NCBI GenBank assembly: GCA_021805865.1
Contig: JAJZDX010000004.1
Span: forward strand, 85,548-149,547
DNA: 64,000 nucleotides
Source of the DNA: Pseudomonadota bacterium
GTDB taxonomy: Bacteria; Pseudomonadota; Gammaproteobacteria; Steroidobacterales; Steroidobacteraceae
Reading direction: 5' to 3'
The notes beneath the pieces are model-generated. The model searched no databases. It was given only the letters and a program-made list of their open reading frames with translations, and was not told the origin of the DNA. This document shows positions 1-9,427 of the stretch, piece by piece; within the stretch, counting starts at the first letter, position 1, and every line of letters starts with the position of its first letter. The position numbers were made by a program, and so were the translations under genes.

Positions 1-2520
1 GCTCCAATGCGCGCCTTCCTCCATCAGCGCCGCGAGCCGCTCGCCCGGCATCGCGTGGCGGAGCCGCTCGAGAATCCCGGCCTGAATCCGCAGCTTCGCC
101 GGATTGCGGCCCGCGAACTCGGAGGAGAAGAATGCGTGCGCGTAGCCGATGAACCGCGCGGCGCGGTCGAGCTGATTCTGCCTCGCCGCGATCGCCGCCA
201 GGTGCTGCATGCCCCCGGCGAGCAACACGGCGTCGAGCTCGCTCTCGTGCGCCAGCGGCAGCCCCTCGCGCAGCGCCGCGCTCGCCTCGTCGATGGCATC
301 GCGAGCGATCAGGTAGCCCGCAAGATTGCACAGCGCGTGTCCGAGCAGCCCCACGCGCCGCCTCAACCGGCACAGCGAGATCACCTCGCTTGCCAGCGTG
401 ATCGCCTCATCCACGTTCCCCTCGGCGAACTCCACCTCGGCCTTGTAGATACGCGCGCGCCAGACCCAGAAGTCAGCCTTGGAGCGCTCGCTCGCCTCGA
501 GCGCCTTCTCGAGCAGCGCCCGCGCCGCGTTGTAGTCTCCCGCCACGGTGCGTCCGATCGCGAGATCGGTCAGGCACTGCGAGAAGCTCTTCGGCTGCGC
601 GCTCGCCGACAGCAAGGCGCAAGCCTCCTGCAGCGCCTCGAATCCCTCGGCGAACACGCCGGTGCGCACCAGATTGAGTCCATAGCAGCTGAGCGCGCGC
701 CCGAGATCGAGAGGCTCGCCCACTTCTCGCAAGAGCGTCACCGCACGCCGCAGCGCCGGCACGGCGCGCCCGCGCGGCTCGCCGGTCGAGAGAAATCCGT
801 AGCCGTACCAGAGCCTCGCCTCGATCGCCTTCGGGGTGCCCGGCCCCAGCGCCTTCGTGGCCCGCTCGAGGCGCGCCCGGCCCTCCTGCGCAAGAGACAT
901 CAAGTACCACAGCAGGTGCGAGGCCGAGGCCAGCTCGACCCCCAGTGCCGAATCGCCATCCGGACCGAATGCCCAGTCGAGCGCCACGCGGATGTTGCCG
1001 ATCTCCGGCGCCTGCCCCTCGAGCCAGTGGACCGATGGCATGCGCTCCCAGAGCGTGAGCCCCTCGCGCAGGTGGTCGTGAAAATACTGCGCATGCAGGC
1101 GGGCGAGCGGGCCGAATTCGCCGCTGTCGGCGAGCTTCTCCATCGCATAGGCATGCGTCGTCTCGAGCAGCCGGTAGCGGCGCGCATCGCCTGCGGCATC
1201 GGCCACCACCAGCGACTTGTCGACCAGCTCGGCGATCCGGCCGACCACTTCCCACTCCGGCAGTCCGGAGTCCGCCACCACGCTGCCGGCGGCCTCCAGG
1301 CTGAAGCCGCCGGCGAATACCGCCAGCCGCCGCAACACCATCCGATCGGGCTCGGCCAGCAGCCGATGGCTCCAGTCGAGCGTTGCGCGCAGCGTCTGAT
1401 GGCGCGGGAGCGCGGTGCGGCGCCCGCCCGTGAGCACGTGGAAACGCACATCCAGCCTCTGCGCCAGGCCCTCGATCCCGAGCGCCGCCGAGCGCGCGGC
1501 CGCCAGCTCGATCGCAAGCGGTATCCCATCGAGACGCCGGCAGATCGTCACCACGGTGGCCGCGTTGCGCTCATCCAGGGTGAACTGCGGATCGGCCGCG
1601 CGGGCCCGGGCCACGAACAGCCGCACCGCATCGTGGCGCTCGGCCGTGGCGAGCCCGGTCGCGTCCTCCGCGGGAAATTCCAGCGGCCGCAACCGCAGGA
1701 CGCACTCCCCTTCGATGCCGAGCGGCTCCTGGCTGGTGGCGAGAATGCGCACCTGCGGGGCCGCACGCAGCAGCGTCTCGGCCTCCCGGGCGGCTGCCTG
1801 GATCAGGTGCTCGCAGTTGTCCAGCACGAGCAGCAACTGCCGGCCGCGCAGCGCCGCGGCCAGCCGCTCGGCCGTCCAGCGGCCCGCGCCGCTTTGCAGG
1901 CCGAGCGCCGCATGCAACGCGCTCGCGACCAGCTCCGCATCGGTGAGCGGCGCCAGCTCCGCGAGCCACACCCCGTCGGGGAACTCCTGCAGCGCATCGC
2001 GCGCCGCCTCCAGGGCGAGCCGCGTCTTGCCGATGCCGCCGGTGCCGGCCAGGGTGAGCAGCCGGTTGTGGCGCAGGAGCTCGCGCACCGTGGCAAGCTC
2101 GGTTTCGCGTCCGATGAAGTCCGAAACGGCCGCCGGCAGGTTGGTAGGCGGCACCCGCACGAGGGTGCCGGCCTCGGGCGCCCCACCGTGCTCGTCCACG
2201 ACCCGCACCTGGCCGGTGAAGCGATAGCCGCGCAGCGGCACGGTGAGAATGAGATTGCGGTCCTCGCCGAGCGCCTTGCGCAAGGCCGAGATCTGCACCT
2301 GGATATTGCTTTCCTCGACGACGATGCCGGGCCAGGCGCGGGCGAGAAGCTCCTCCTTGCTGACGAGCTCGCCGCCGGCCTCGATCAGGACCAGCAGAAC
2401 GTCGAAAGCGCGGGAGCCGAGCGCAACGGGCGCCTCATCGAGGCGCAGCTCCCGCTGCCGGATGAGGAGTCGAAAACGTCCGAACTCGAGACAAGCTGCG
2501 CCTCGCGCAATACGGTGCAT
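1..2520 (-). CDS. Winged-helix regulator with NB-ARC-type ATPase and helical-repeat region (3' end beyond window)
   Basis: Reading the minus strand from the ATG at 2520 gives an uninterrupted frame of 840 codons to the window edge with no stop, so the C-terminus is missing. Residues about 10-102 read as an OmpR/CadC-type winged helix ending in VPLRGYRF. Residues about 159-167 form a Walker A (GTGGIGKTR), with a Walker-B-like LLLVLDNCEH near residue 235. The rest is Ala/Leu-rich helical sequence of the kind found in TPR-like tails. This is the architecture of the large 'predicted ATPase' transcriptional regulators; the ligand is unknown. It is divergent from gph with only 20 nt between start codons. 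TATACT lies 8 nt before the ATG and no Shine-Dalgarno is visible. Confidence 0.85.
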   Translation of the reverse strand, partial: MHRIARGAACLEFGRFRLLIRQRELRLDEAPVALGSRAFDVLLVLIEAGGELVSKEELLARAWPGIVVEESNIQVQISALRKALGEDRNLILTVPLRGYRFTGQVRVVDEHGGAPEAGTLVRVPPTNLPAAVSDFIGRETELATVRELLRHNRLLTLAGTGGIGKTRLALEAARDALQEFPDGVWLAELAPLTDAELVASALHAALGLQSGAGRWTAERLAAALRGRQLLLVLDNCEHLIQAAAREAETLLRAAPQVRILATSQEPLGIEGECVLRLRPLEFPAEDATGLATAERHDAVRLFVARARAADPQFTLDERNAATVVTICRRLDGIPLAIELAAARSAALGIEGLAQRLDVRFHVLTGGRRTALPRHQTLRATLDWSHRLLAEPDRMVLRRLAVFAGGFSLEAAGSVVADSGLPEWEVVGRIAELVDKSLVVADAAGDARRYRLLETTHAYAMEKLADSGEFGPLARLHAQYFHDHLREGLTLWERMPSVHWLEGQAPEIGNIRVALDWAFGPDGDSALGVELASASHLLWYLMSLAQEGRARLERATKALGPGTPKAIEARLWYGYGFLSTGEPRGRAVPALRRAVTLLREVGEPLDLGRALSCYGLNLVRTGVFAEGFEALQEACALLSASAQPKSFSQCLTDLAIGRTVAGDYNAARALLEKALEASERSKADFWVWRARIYKAEVEFAEGNVDEAITLASEVISLCRLRRRVGLLGHALCNLAGYLIARDAIDEASAALREGLPLAHESELDAVLLAGGMQHLAAIAARQNQLDRAARFIGYAHAFFSSEFAGRNPAKLRIQAGILERLRHAMPGERLAALMEEGAHWS

Positions 2521-2528
2521 GATTTGCG

Positions 2529-2536
2529 AGTATAGC
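2529..2536. promoter_or_regulatory. Overlapping divergent -10 elements between the regulator and gph
   Basis: The 20-nt gap between the two divergent start codons holds TATAGC on the plus strand (2531-2536, 4 nt before the gph ATG) and TATACT on the minus strand (2529-2534, 8 nt before the regulator ATG). The boxes overlap and neither gene has room for a leader with a ribosome-binding site. I see no good -35 at 17 bp for either. Leaderless transcription is inferred. Confidence 0.5.
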
Positions 2537-2540
2537 GCCC

Positions 2541-3197
2541 ATGCGACCCGCACTCATGATCTTCGACCTCGACGGCACCCTCATCGACAGCGCCGCGGAC
2601 CTTGCGCATGCGGTCAACGCGATGCTCGGGGAGCTCGGCAGCGAGCCGCTGCCGGAGAGCGACGTGCGCGCCATGATAGGCGACGGCATGGCAAAGCTGG
2701 TGGCGCGCGCGCTCGCCGCCCGGCGCTGCGACCAGGCGGACCGCAGCGCGGCGGAGCGCTCCTTTCTGCGGCACTACGAGTCCGAGCCGGTGCGCGCCAC
2801 CGTCGCCTATCCCGGCGTGCGCCCGGCGCTCGAGCTGCTGCACGGACATGCCGCGCTCGCGCTGTGCACCAACAAGCCGGCGCGCCTGGCGGCGGAGATC
2901 CTCGAGAAGCTGCGCCTTGCGCAGTACTTCACCGGTATCTGGGGCGGCGATTCGCTGCCCTTTCGCAAGCCGGACCCGAGGATACTGCACGCGATACTGC
3001 AGACATTCGATGTGGCGCGGGAGGCGGCCCTGATGGTCGGGGACAGCGAGGTCGATGCCCAGGCCGCGCAGGGCGCCGGCGTGCCGCTGGTGCTCATGAC
3101 ACATGGCTACCGGCGCGGGCCGGTGAAGGACATCCCCTGCCTCGCCGCACTCGATGATTTCGCGCAGCTTGCCGCCCTGCTCGGATCGCCCCCCTGA
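2541..3197 (+). CDS. gph: Phosphoglycolate phosphatase (HAD superfamily)
   Basis: A 218-aa HAD hydrolase. Motif I is IFDLDGTLIDS at residues 7-17 (nucleophile Asp plus acid/base Asp), motif II is LCTNKP near residue 112, and motif IV is MVGDSEVDAQAA near residue 175. Length and motifs match Gph, which dephosphorylates 2-phosphoglycolate arising from repair of 3'-phosphoglycolate DNA ends and other side reactions. A related HAD phosphatase with another small substrate cannot be excluded. There is no Shine-Dalgarno; the -10-like TATAGC sits just before the start. Confidence 0.85.
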   Translation: MRPALMIFDLDGTLIDSAADLAHAVNAMLGELGSEPLPESDVRAMIGDGMAKLVARALAARRCDQADRSAAERSFLRHYESEPVRATVAYPGVRPALELLHGHAALALCTNKPARLAAEILEKLRLAQYFTGIWGGDSLPFRKPDPRILHAILQTFDVAREAALMVGDSEVDAQAAQGAGVPLVLMTHGYRRGPVKDIPCLAALDDFAQLAALLGSPP

Positions 3198-3295
3198 GTG
3201 GAGCTGCCCGCAACGCCGCCTGTCCCGCCCTGCACGCTCGCAGCTCTGAGCGGCCGGAAAAATCCGCTTGCGGTCGTGCTCCTCCGTGACCGGCG

Positions 3296-4054
3296 CTACG
3301 GTTGCCCGTAAAACACCAGCGTGCGGTACGGAAAGACGACCTTGCCGCCGTCCTGATGCCTCTCGAACACCTGGCGCAGGCCCTCGATCAGCGGCTCATG
3401 CTGGGGCTCCCCGGGCTCGGGCGCATAGGAGGAGGACATGAGCCGCCCCTGCAGGCCCGCGAGATCGAACACCTGACGGTTGGCGAAAACCGCCTGCCGC
3501 GGCGCGCCACCGAAGAACTCACCGATGCCCTGGTCCTGCGCGCGCAGGCTCCTGACCCGCTCGTACTCCGGCGCATGGCGTCGAAGCAGCGCGTCATAGT
3601 CGGTGAGAAACGGCGTCGGCTCCTCGGGCGGCTCATTCCAGAGGAGCGCCGCCCACCCCCCGGCCGCCAGGATACGAACGGCCTCACGGCGCGCGCGGCC
3701 GGGCTCGAACCAGTGGAACGCCTGCCCGGCGACCACCAGTCCCACACTGTGCGCCTCGAGGGTGCTCGCTTCGGCCGTGCCCGCCACGCTCACGAAGCCG
3801 CCGCGGCCGCCGAGCAGCCTCTCGGCCGCGCCGCGCATCCCGGGATTGGGCTCAACCGCGAACACCCGTGCGCCGGCATCGAGCAGCAAGGCCGTGAGGA
3901 TACCGGTGCCCGAGCCGAGATCGGCGACCGCCGAGCCGCGCCCCAGACCACACCGCTCCCGCAGCAGATCGATCGCCTCGGCCGGATAGCTCGGCCGGTA
4001 CTGGACGTAATTGTCTACCCGGCTCGAGAACCGCTCGGTCGAATCGAGAGCCAT
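3296..4054 (-). CDS. Class I SAM-dependent methyltransferase
   Basis: A 252-aa protein from the ATG at 4054. An upstream in-frame extension exists but lacks conserved sequence. Near the N-terminus it reads FSSRVDNYVQYRPSYP, followed by the SAM-binding motif I VADLGSGTGILT (residues about 42-53), an acidic VEPNP (motif II) and a post-motif region typical of the UbiE/BioC-like methyltransferases. The substrate cannot be told. Directly upstream on the minus strand is a perfect TATAAT ending 6 nt before the ATG, with no usable Shine-Dalgarno, suggesting a leaderless mRNA. It is divergent from the phosphatase-like gene starting at 4116. Confidence 0.75.
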   Translation of the reverse strand: MALDSTERFSSRVDNYVQYRPSYPAEAIDLLRERCGLGRGSAVADLGSGTGILTALLLDAGARVFAVEPNPGMRGAAERLLGGRGGFVSVAGTAEASTLEAHSVGLVVAGQAFHWFEPGRARREAVRILAAGGWAALLWNEPPEEPTPFLTDYDALLRRHAPEYERVRSLRAQDQGIGEFFGGAPRQAVFANRQVFDLAGLQGRLMSSSYAPEPGEPQHEPLIEGLRQVFERHQDGGKVVFPYRTLVFYGQP

Positions 4055-4115
4055 GGAGGAATTATAGCCCTGTGTCCGCCGGCGCCGCCGTACCTGCGCT
4101 GATACACTGGCGCCA
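4055..4115. promoter_or_regulatory. Divergent pair of start-proximal -10 boxes
   Basis: The 61-nt divergent gap contains TATAAT on the minus strand (plus coordinates 4061-4066), 6 nt before the methyltransferase ATG, and TACACT on the plus strand (4103-4108), 7 nt before the ATG at 4116. Neither gene has a Shine-Dalgarno in the expected place. Both are inferred promoters for leaderless transcripts. Confidence 0.5.
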
Positions 4116-4838
4116 ATGGACGACTGGAACCGCTCGCTCGAGCTCCCCACGCTGCTCAACGCCCGCGACCTCGGCGGCCATCCCACCGTGGACGGCGCAC
4201 GCACCCGCCGGGGGTCGCTGTTGCGGTCCGATGACCTGGCGCAGCTCACGGCGCAAGACCTGCGGTCCTTGGTCGATTGCGGGGTCGAGACGGTTCTCGA
4301 CCTGCGTTGGCCCGAGGAAACCGCCCTGCAGCCGAGCCCGGCTGCGCAGCTAGCCGGGCTGCGCTACGAATCGGTCTCTCTGTTGGCCGACAGCCCCGCC
4401 CGATGGCGCGAGCTCGGCGGCGGGTGCGCGAAGGAGCAGTGGAATTGCGCCGTGCTCGAGCACTTGCAGCCGCAGCTGCGCCAGGCCCTCGAGGTCATCG
4501 CCGCAGCCCCCGCCGCAGCGCTGCTGTTTCATTGCGTGGCGGGCAAGGACCGCACCGGACTCATCGCCGCGCTGCTGTTGACCTTGGCCGACGTCGTGCC
4601 GGAGGCCATTGCCGCGGACTACGCCGCCAGCACCGATCGCCTGCGCGAGGCCTACCTCGCCCGCTACGCCGACGCCGATCCGGCGGCCATCATCGAGGCC
4701 GTGCGCTGCCCCGAGGAAGGGATCTACAACATGCTGGCCTGGCTAGATGCTCGCGGAGGGGTGCGCGCCTATCTTCGCCAGATCGGCCTGAGCGAAGCTC
4801 AGATCGCGCGCCTGCGCGGCCGCCTGCGCGCTGCGTGA
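4116..4838 (+). CDS. Tyrosine-protein-phosphatase-like protein (Y_phosphatase3 type)
   Basis: A 240-aa protein with the N-terminal NARDLGGHPT segment typical of this bacterial family and the catalytic P-loop HCVAGKDRTG (CX5R) in the middle, around residues 144-153. Family members hydrolyse phosphotyrosine, other phosphoesters or phosphoinositides; the substrate here is unknown. No signal peptide is seen, so it is probably cytoplasmic. TACACT lies 7 nt before the start and there is no Shine-Dalgarno. Confidence 0.78.
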   Translation: MDDWNRSLELPTLLNARDLGGHPTVDGARTRRGSLLRSDDLAQLTAQDLRSLVDCGVETVLDLRWPEETALQPSPAAQLAGLRYESVSLLADSPARWRELGGGCAKEQWNCAVLEHLQPQLRQALEVIAAAPAAALLFHCVAGKDRTGLIAALLLTLADVVPEAIAADYAASTDRLREAYLARYADADPAAIIEAVRCPEEGIYNMLAWLDARGGVRAYLRQIGLSEAQIARLRGRLRAA

Positions 4839-5305
4839 GAAAACTGCGAGCCAGTCGCGCCTTTTTCGGACCGGTTCAGAGTAGGTTCAGGGCCGGGGAG
4901 CCACACTATCCTCGCACCGGTTGAGAGCGGTCCCCGGACGGCGCAAATTCCCCCGTGCGCCTATTTTTGGAATTGTCCAGGATTTGGGTCGCCTCAGCCG
5001 GTGCTTTCGTTTCACCCGCCGGCGCACGCAACCCGCGGCGTCCGCGGCCCGCGCGCTTCGCGCGGGCCCTACGGGGCTCGAATCCGAGCGAATCCCCGGA
5101 AACGATCCACCACTGCGACCTGTGCCACGATCAGCGGCCCCGAAGGGGTGCGGCGCAGGGTCGACCCGTGATCCGGGCAAGTGGCATGCGGGGCTCGGGC
5201 GAGCACCGCTCGGATCGCGCAGCGGGAAGAGGATCCCTGTGCGAATCCGGCACGCCGGGGAGACGGTCTCTCCCCGGCGCGCCTCGATCAACCCCCAAGG
5301 CTCAA
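4839..5305. other. Gene-free stretch with strong hairpins
   Basis: These 467 nt hold no convincing gene. Short open frames exist on both strands but show no recognisable sequence. Two perfect inverted repeats stand out: 5046-5068 (10-bp stem, 3-nt loop) and 5253-5279 (11-bp stem, 5-nt loop). Neither is followed by a T-tract. The second lies 27 nt after the stop of the minus-strand lipoprotein gene and probably ends its transcript. Confidence 0.5.
5253..5279 (-). terminator. Hairpin downstream of the lipoprotein gene
   Basis: A perfect 11-bp GC-rich stem (5253-5263 pairing with 5269-5279) with loop CGGTC follows the lipoprotein stop on the minus strand. No T-run follows, so intrinsic termination is uncertain; it may instead stabilise a 3' end. 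Confidence 0.35.
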
Positions 5306-6010
5306 TCAGGCCGACGGCTTGGGCTGAAAGGTCACCTTGGTCGTCCACTTCGACATCTTGCCGGGCAGACTGGTGTCGATGACCAGCTTGGCGTGCGCCT
5401 GGCGGACCCTCGATGCCAGCGTGATCGCGGTCGATTTATCACACTCGGCATTGATCGGGAAGGCGCTGACGATCCGGATTTGCTTGGCCGAGAGCACATC
5501 CGCCGGGCTCTTGCCGAGCGGCTCGATCTTCGCGCCGGTGATCTGCGTATTGGCGGCGGTGGCGAACTTGTACGCCACGGGGCCCTGCCACACCCCCTTC
5601 TTCGGCGCGCCCGAGGTGTCGATCGTCGCCTCCTGGGTGAGCGGCGGCGGGGTCAGCTTGACCTCGATCGGCTGTGCCGGGAACAGCCTCTGCTTGGTCG
5701 CCAGGCCCTGCAGCCTCCAGATCGCCAGGTACTGCAGCTTGAAGCTGTTCTGGCAGCGCACGGGCAGCATCGCCGACCAGCGCGTACCGGTCGGGTCCGA
5801 CTTCAGCGGGATCTTCTTTCCGCTGCCCACGTCGTAGAGGTAGATCGGCTGGCTGACCATGGCGCCCGAGGTTACGGTCGCCTTGATCGGATACATGCCG
5901 ATATCGGGATTGGCCTGGAACTTATCCGGCGTATTGTTCTGCACCTGCACGCTGCAGCCGGCCAGGACCAGCGCTGCGACCCCACAGGTTAACCGGAGCG
6001 ATTTCCGCAT
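5306..6010 (-). CDS. Predicted lipoprotein of unknown function
   Basis: A 234-aa protein from the ATG at 6010, preceded by AAAGGGG at suitable spacing. A type II signal peptide is clear: MRKSLRLTCGVAALVLAGCS, with the lipobox LAGC and Cys19 as the lipidated residue. The mature part has no motif I recognise and no internal membrane segment, so it should be anchored in the inner or outer membrane facing the periplasm. A start-proximal extension upstream is unlikely because it would bury the signal peptide. Function unknown. Confidence 0.75.
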   Translation of the reverse strand: MRKSLRLTCGVAALVLAGCSVQVQNNTPDKFQANPDIGMYPIKATVTSGAMVSQPIYLYDVGSGKKIPLKSDPTGTRWSAMLPVRCQNSFKLQYLAIWRLQGLATKQRLFPAQPIEVKLTPPPLTQEATIDTSGAPKKGVWQGPVAYKFATAANTQITGAKIEPLGKSPADVLSAKQIRIVSAFPINAECDKSTAITLASRVRQAHAKLVIDTSLPGKMSKWTTKVTFQPKPSA

Positions 6011-6185
6011 GACGTGCCCCTTTCGAGACGCAACCGTGAACGTGGTGTGAATGGAAACGTAAATTGTACAACTTGTGCGGTTGCTGACAAGCCCCCGCAG
6101 CGGCAACCCAACCGCCGGCACGACCAAAAGCCGGAGACCCCGCGCAGTCCGCGGGGACACCCGGCCTTGAGACCGCGCGTGGCGC

Positions 6186-6398
6186 TTATTTCTTCTTGGC
6201 GGTCTTGCGCGCGCCAGCCCGCTTGGCGGCCCGGAAAGAGATGCCGGCGCGCATGGCCTTCTGCTGAACCGCCGCAGGAGTGCGCCCAAGCTTCTTGGCG
6301 ACCTCGGTGGTCGGGGTGCCCGCCTTCGCGAGCGCCTTCAGGGTCTTCAGCTCACTGGCGCTCCAGGAAGCGCCATCGTTCGGAGGACGTTTCGCCAT
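6186..6398 (-). CDS. Small basic helix-turn-helix-like DNA-binding protein
   Basis: A 70-aa protein. The ATG at 6398 is chosen because TAGGAG stands 8 nt upstream; a start seven codons earlier lacks support. The body reads WSASELKTLKALAKAG, then EVAKKLGRTPAAVQQKAMRAG, a homeodomain/Myb-like helix-turn-helix, followed by a Lys/Arg/Ala-rich tail ending AKKK. Similar short proteins are common in proteobacteria and are assumed to bind DNA. The gene has its own well-formed sigma-70 promoter (6443-6471). Confidence 0.7.
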   Translation of the reverse strand: MAKRPPNDGASWSASELKTLKALAKAGTPTTEVAKKLGRTPAAVQQKAMRAGISFRAAKRAGARKTAKKK

Positions 6399-6442
6399 TA
6401 AAAATACTCCTAAAAACACCCAACTACAGGGTTCGGAGCCGG

Positions 6443-6471
6443 ATCATACACGTATTTTCGCGCCAGTCCAA
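6443..6471 (-). promoter_or_regulatory. Sigma-70-type promoter for the small DNA-binding protein
   Basis: On the minus strand TTGGAC (plus 6466-6471) and TATGAT (plus 6443-6448) are separated by exactly 17 bp. The predicted start leaves a leader of about 40 nt that includes the TAGGAG ribosome-binding site. This is the best-formed -35/-10 pair I noticed in the window. Confidence 0.65.
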
Positions 6472-6596
6472 CTTGTAATTGATATGTTGTAGTGAGTGTT
6501 CCGCGAAGGGACATCGCGGATGTTGATCGTCAGACGTCAGACAGATGATCCGGCGACGGCCCCGACCGCGGTGCGGGGCCGGCCGGACCGTTCGTG

Positions 6597-8018
<1,422 letters not shown>

Positions 8019-8070
8019 GGTGTGAATACTCCGATGGGTTCAGTGAGCGCCGTATGAGGGATACGCGCGC

Positions 8071-8140
8071 GCCATCCGAGCCTGGCAGGCGGCGGGCTTC
8101 GGGAGCCGGCCGGCCTGTCGCAACGCTCCTCGGAGGACGC
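8071..8140 (-). promoter_or_regulatory. S-adenosylhomocysteine (SAH) riboswitch upstream of ahcY
   Basis: Read on the minus strand, the leader contains CCGAGGAGCGTTGCGAC, a GC-rich hairpin region, then GCCAGGCTCGG. These match the two conserved blocks I recall for the SAH aptamer (GAGGAGCGCUGC... and CAGGCUCGG). P1 can form between CCGAG and CTCGG. Rfam describes this class upstream of ahcY in beta- and gammaproteobacteria, where it turns expression on when SAH accumulates. Position, strand and downstream gene all agree. Edges are approximate. Confidence 0.88.
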
Positions 8141-8175
8141 GGCTCCACCGCACCATCTGCGGTGAATGGCCGTCT

Positions 8176-8215
8176 CCGGCGCGGTGCAGCCGGCGGATCC
8201 GCTGCACCGCGCCGG
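8176..8215 (-). terminator. Long hairpin between metK and the SAH riboswitch
   Basis: A perfect 15-bp stem (8176-8190 with 8201-8215) and a 10-nt loop lie 40 nt after the metK stop and before the riboswitch aptamer. There is no T-run after it. It probably separates the metK message from the riboswitch-controlled ahcY message, either as a terminator or as an RNA-stability element. Confidence 0.5.
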
Positions 8216-8254
8216 CAAAATCTCAGGCGGCCCCCGCCCGGGCCGCCTCGCCGA

Positions 8255-9427
8255 TCAGGCCGCTCTCAGGCACTTGGCGGCGGCCGCCAGCGCCTCGGCC
8301 CGGTCGGTCCGCTCCCAGGTGAACTCGGGCTCGGTGCGGCCGAAATGCCCGTAGGCGGCGGTCTTCTGGTAGATCGGGCGCGCCAGATCGAGCATCCGGC
8401 GCAGGCCATAGGGCGTGAGATCGAAGTGCTCGCGCACCAGATGGGTCAGTTGCTCGCGCGAGAGGCGGCTGGTGCCGAATGTCTCCACCATGACGGAGGT
8501 CGGCTCGGCCACGCCGATGGCATAGGAGATCTGCACCTCGCAGCGCGAAGCCAGACCCGCGGCCACTACATTCTTGGCCACGTAGCGCGCCGCGTAGGCC
8601 GCAGACCGGTCCACCTTCGAGGGATCCTTGCCCGAGAACGCGCCACCGCCGTGACGGGCGTAGCCGCCGTAGGTATCGACGATGATCTTGCGACCGGTCA
8701 GACCGCAGTCCCCCACGGGACCGCCGATGACGAACCGCCCGGTGGGGTTGATGTGGAAGCGGGTCTCCTTGCCGACCCACTCCTTGGGCAGCACGGGCTT
8801 GAGGATCTCCTCCATCACCGCCTCGCGCAAGGTCTCGGTGGAGACCTCGGGACTGTGCTGCGTGGAGAGCACGACGGCCTCGAGCCCGACGGGCTTGTCG
8901 TCCTCGTAGCGCAGTGTGACCTGACTCTTGGCGTCGGGACGCAGCCAGGTGAGCCGCCCGGTCTTTCTCACCTCGGCCTGGCGCTTGACCAGCCGGTGCG
9001 CCAGAGTGATGGGCGCCGGCATCAGCACATCGGTCTCGTTGCTCGCGTAGCCGAACATCATCCCCTGATCGCCCGCGCCCTGCGCCCGCTCATCCTGGCG
9101 ATCGACGCCCTGGGCGATGTCCGGAGACTGCTTGCCGATGATGTTGAGCACCCCGCAGCTCGCCCCGTCGAAGCCCATGTCGGAGGAGTTGTAGCCGATA
9201 TCGAGGACGGTCTTGCGCACCAGCGACTCGACGTCCACCCAGCCGGAGGTGGTCACCTCACCGGCGACGATGACCACGCCCGTCTTGACCAAAGTCTCGC
9301 AAGCCACGCGGCCGCGGGGATCCTCGCCGAGGATCGCATCCAGCACCGCGTCGGAGATCTGGTCGGCGACCTTGTCGGGATGGCCTTCGGAGACGGATTC
9401 GGAGGTGAAAAGATAGTGATTGGTCAT
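8255..9427 (-). CDS. metK: S-adenosylmethionine synthase
   Basis: A 390-aa enzyme making SAM from methionine and ATP. The start [19 protein letters not shown] carries the methionine/ATP-binding HPDK motif. Further marks are DQGMMFGYA, the [16 protein letters not shown]-loop-like signature and the C-terminal GHFGR region. The ATG at 9427 overlaps the stop of the upstream kinase gene (ATGA), implying translational coupling. With adenosine kinase upstream and ahcY downstream it completes the methyl-transfer cycle. Confidence 0.97.
   Translation of the reverse strand: MTNHYLFTSESVSEGHPDKVADQISDAVLDAILGEDPRGRVACETLVKTGVVIVAGEVTTSGWVDVESLVRKTVLDIGYNSSDMGFDGASCGVLNIIGKQSPDIAQGVDRQDERAQGAGDQGMMFGYASNETDVLMPAPITLAHRLVKRQAEVRKTGRLTWLRPDAKSQVTLRYEDDKPVGLEAVVLSTQHSPEVSTETLREAVMEEILKPVLPKEWVGKETRFHINPTGRFVIGGPVGDCGLTGRKIIVDTYGGYARHGGGAFSGKDPSKVDRSAAYAARYVAKNVVAAGLASRCEVQISYAIGVAEPTSVMVETFGTSRLSREQLTHLVREHFDLTPYGLRRMLDLARPIYQKTAAYGHFGRTEPEFTWERTDRAEALAAAAKCLRAA

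Noticed and set aside
7..2535. Long open frame of about 840 codons on the plus strand
   Set aside because: It is antisense to the regulator whose minus-strand translation shows a winged helix and a Walker A. The plus-strand product is Arg/Gln/His-rich with no domain, as expected of a GC-rich shadow.
4055..4249. N-terminal extension of the methyltransferase from 4249
   Set aside because: Sequence is Arg/Ser-rich and unlike the family, and overlaps the phosphatase start; the -10 and ATG at 4054 fit better.
5065..5100. tRNA T-arm-like GGCTCGAATCCGAG
   Set aside because: No acceptor, D or anticodon arm can be folded around it.
5190..5280. Cobalamin-riboswitch-like words (GGGAA, GAATCC, GGGGAGAC) on the plus strand
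   Set aside because: The spacing is far too short, the central CCACTG-type core is missing, and no B12-related gene lies downstream.
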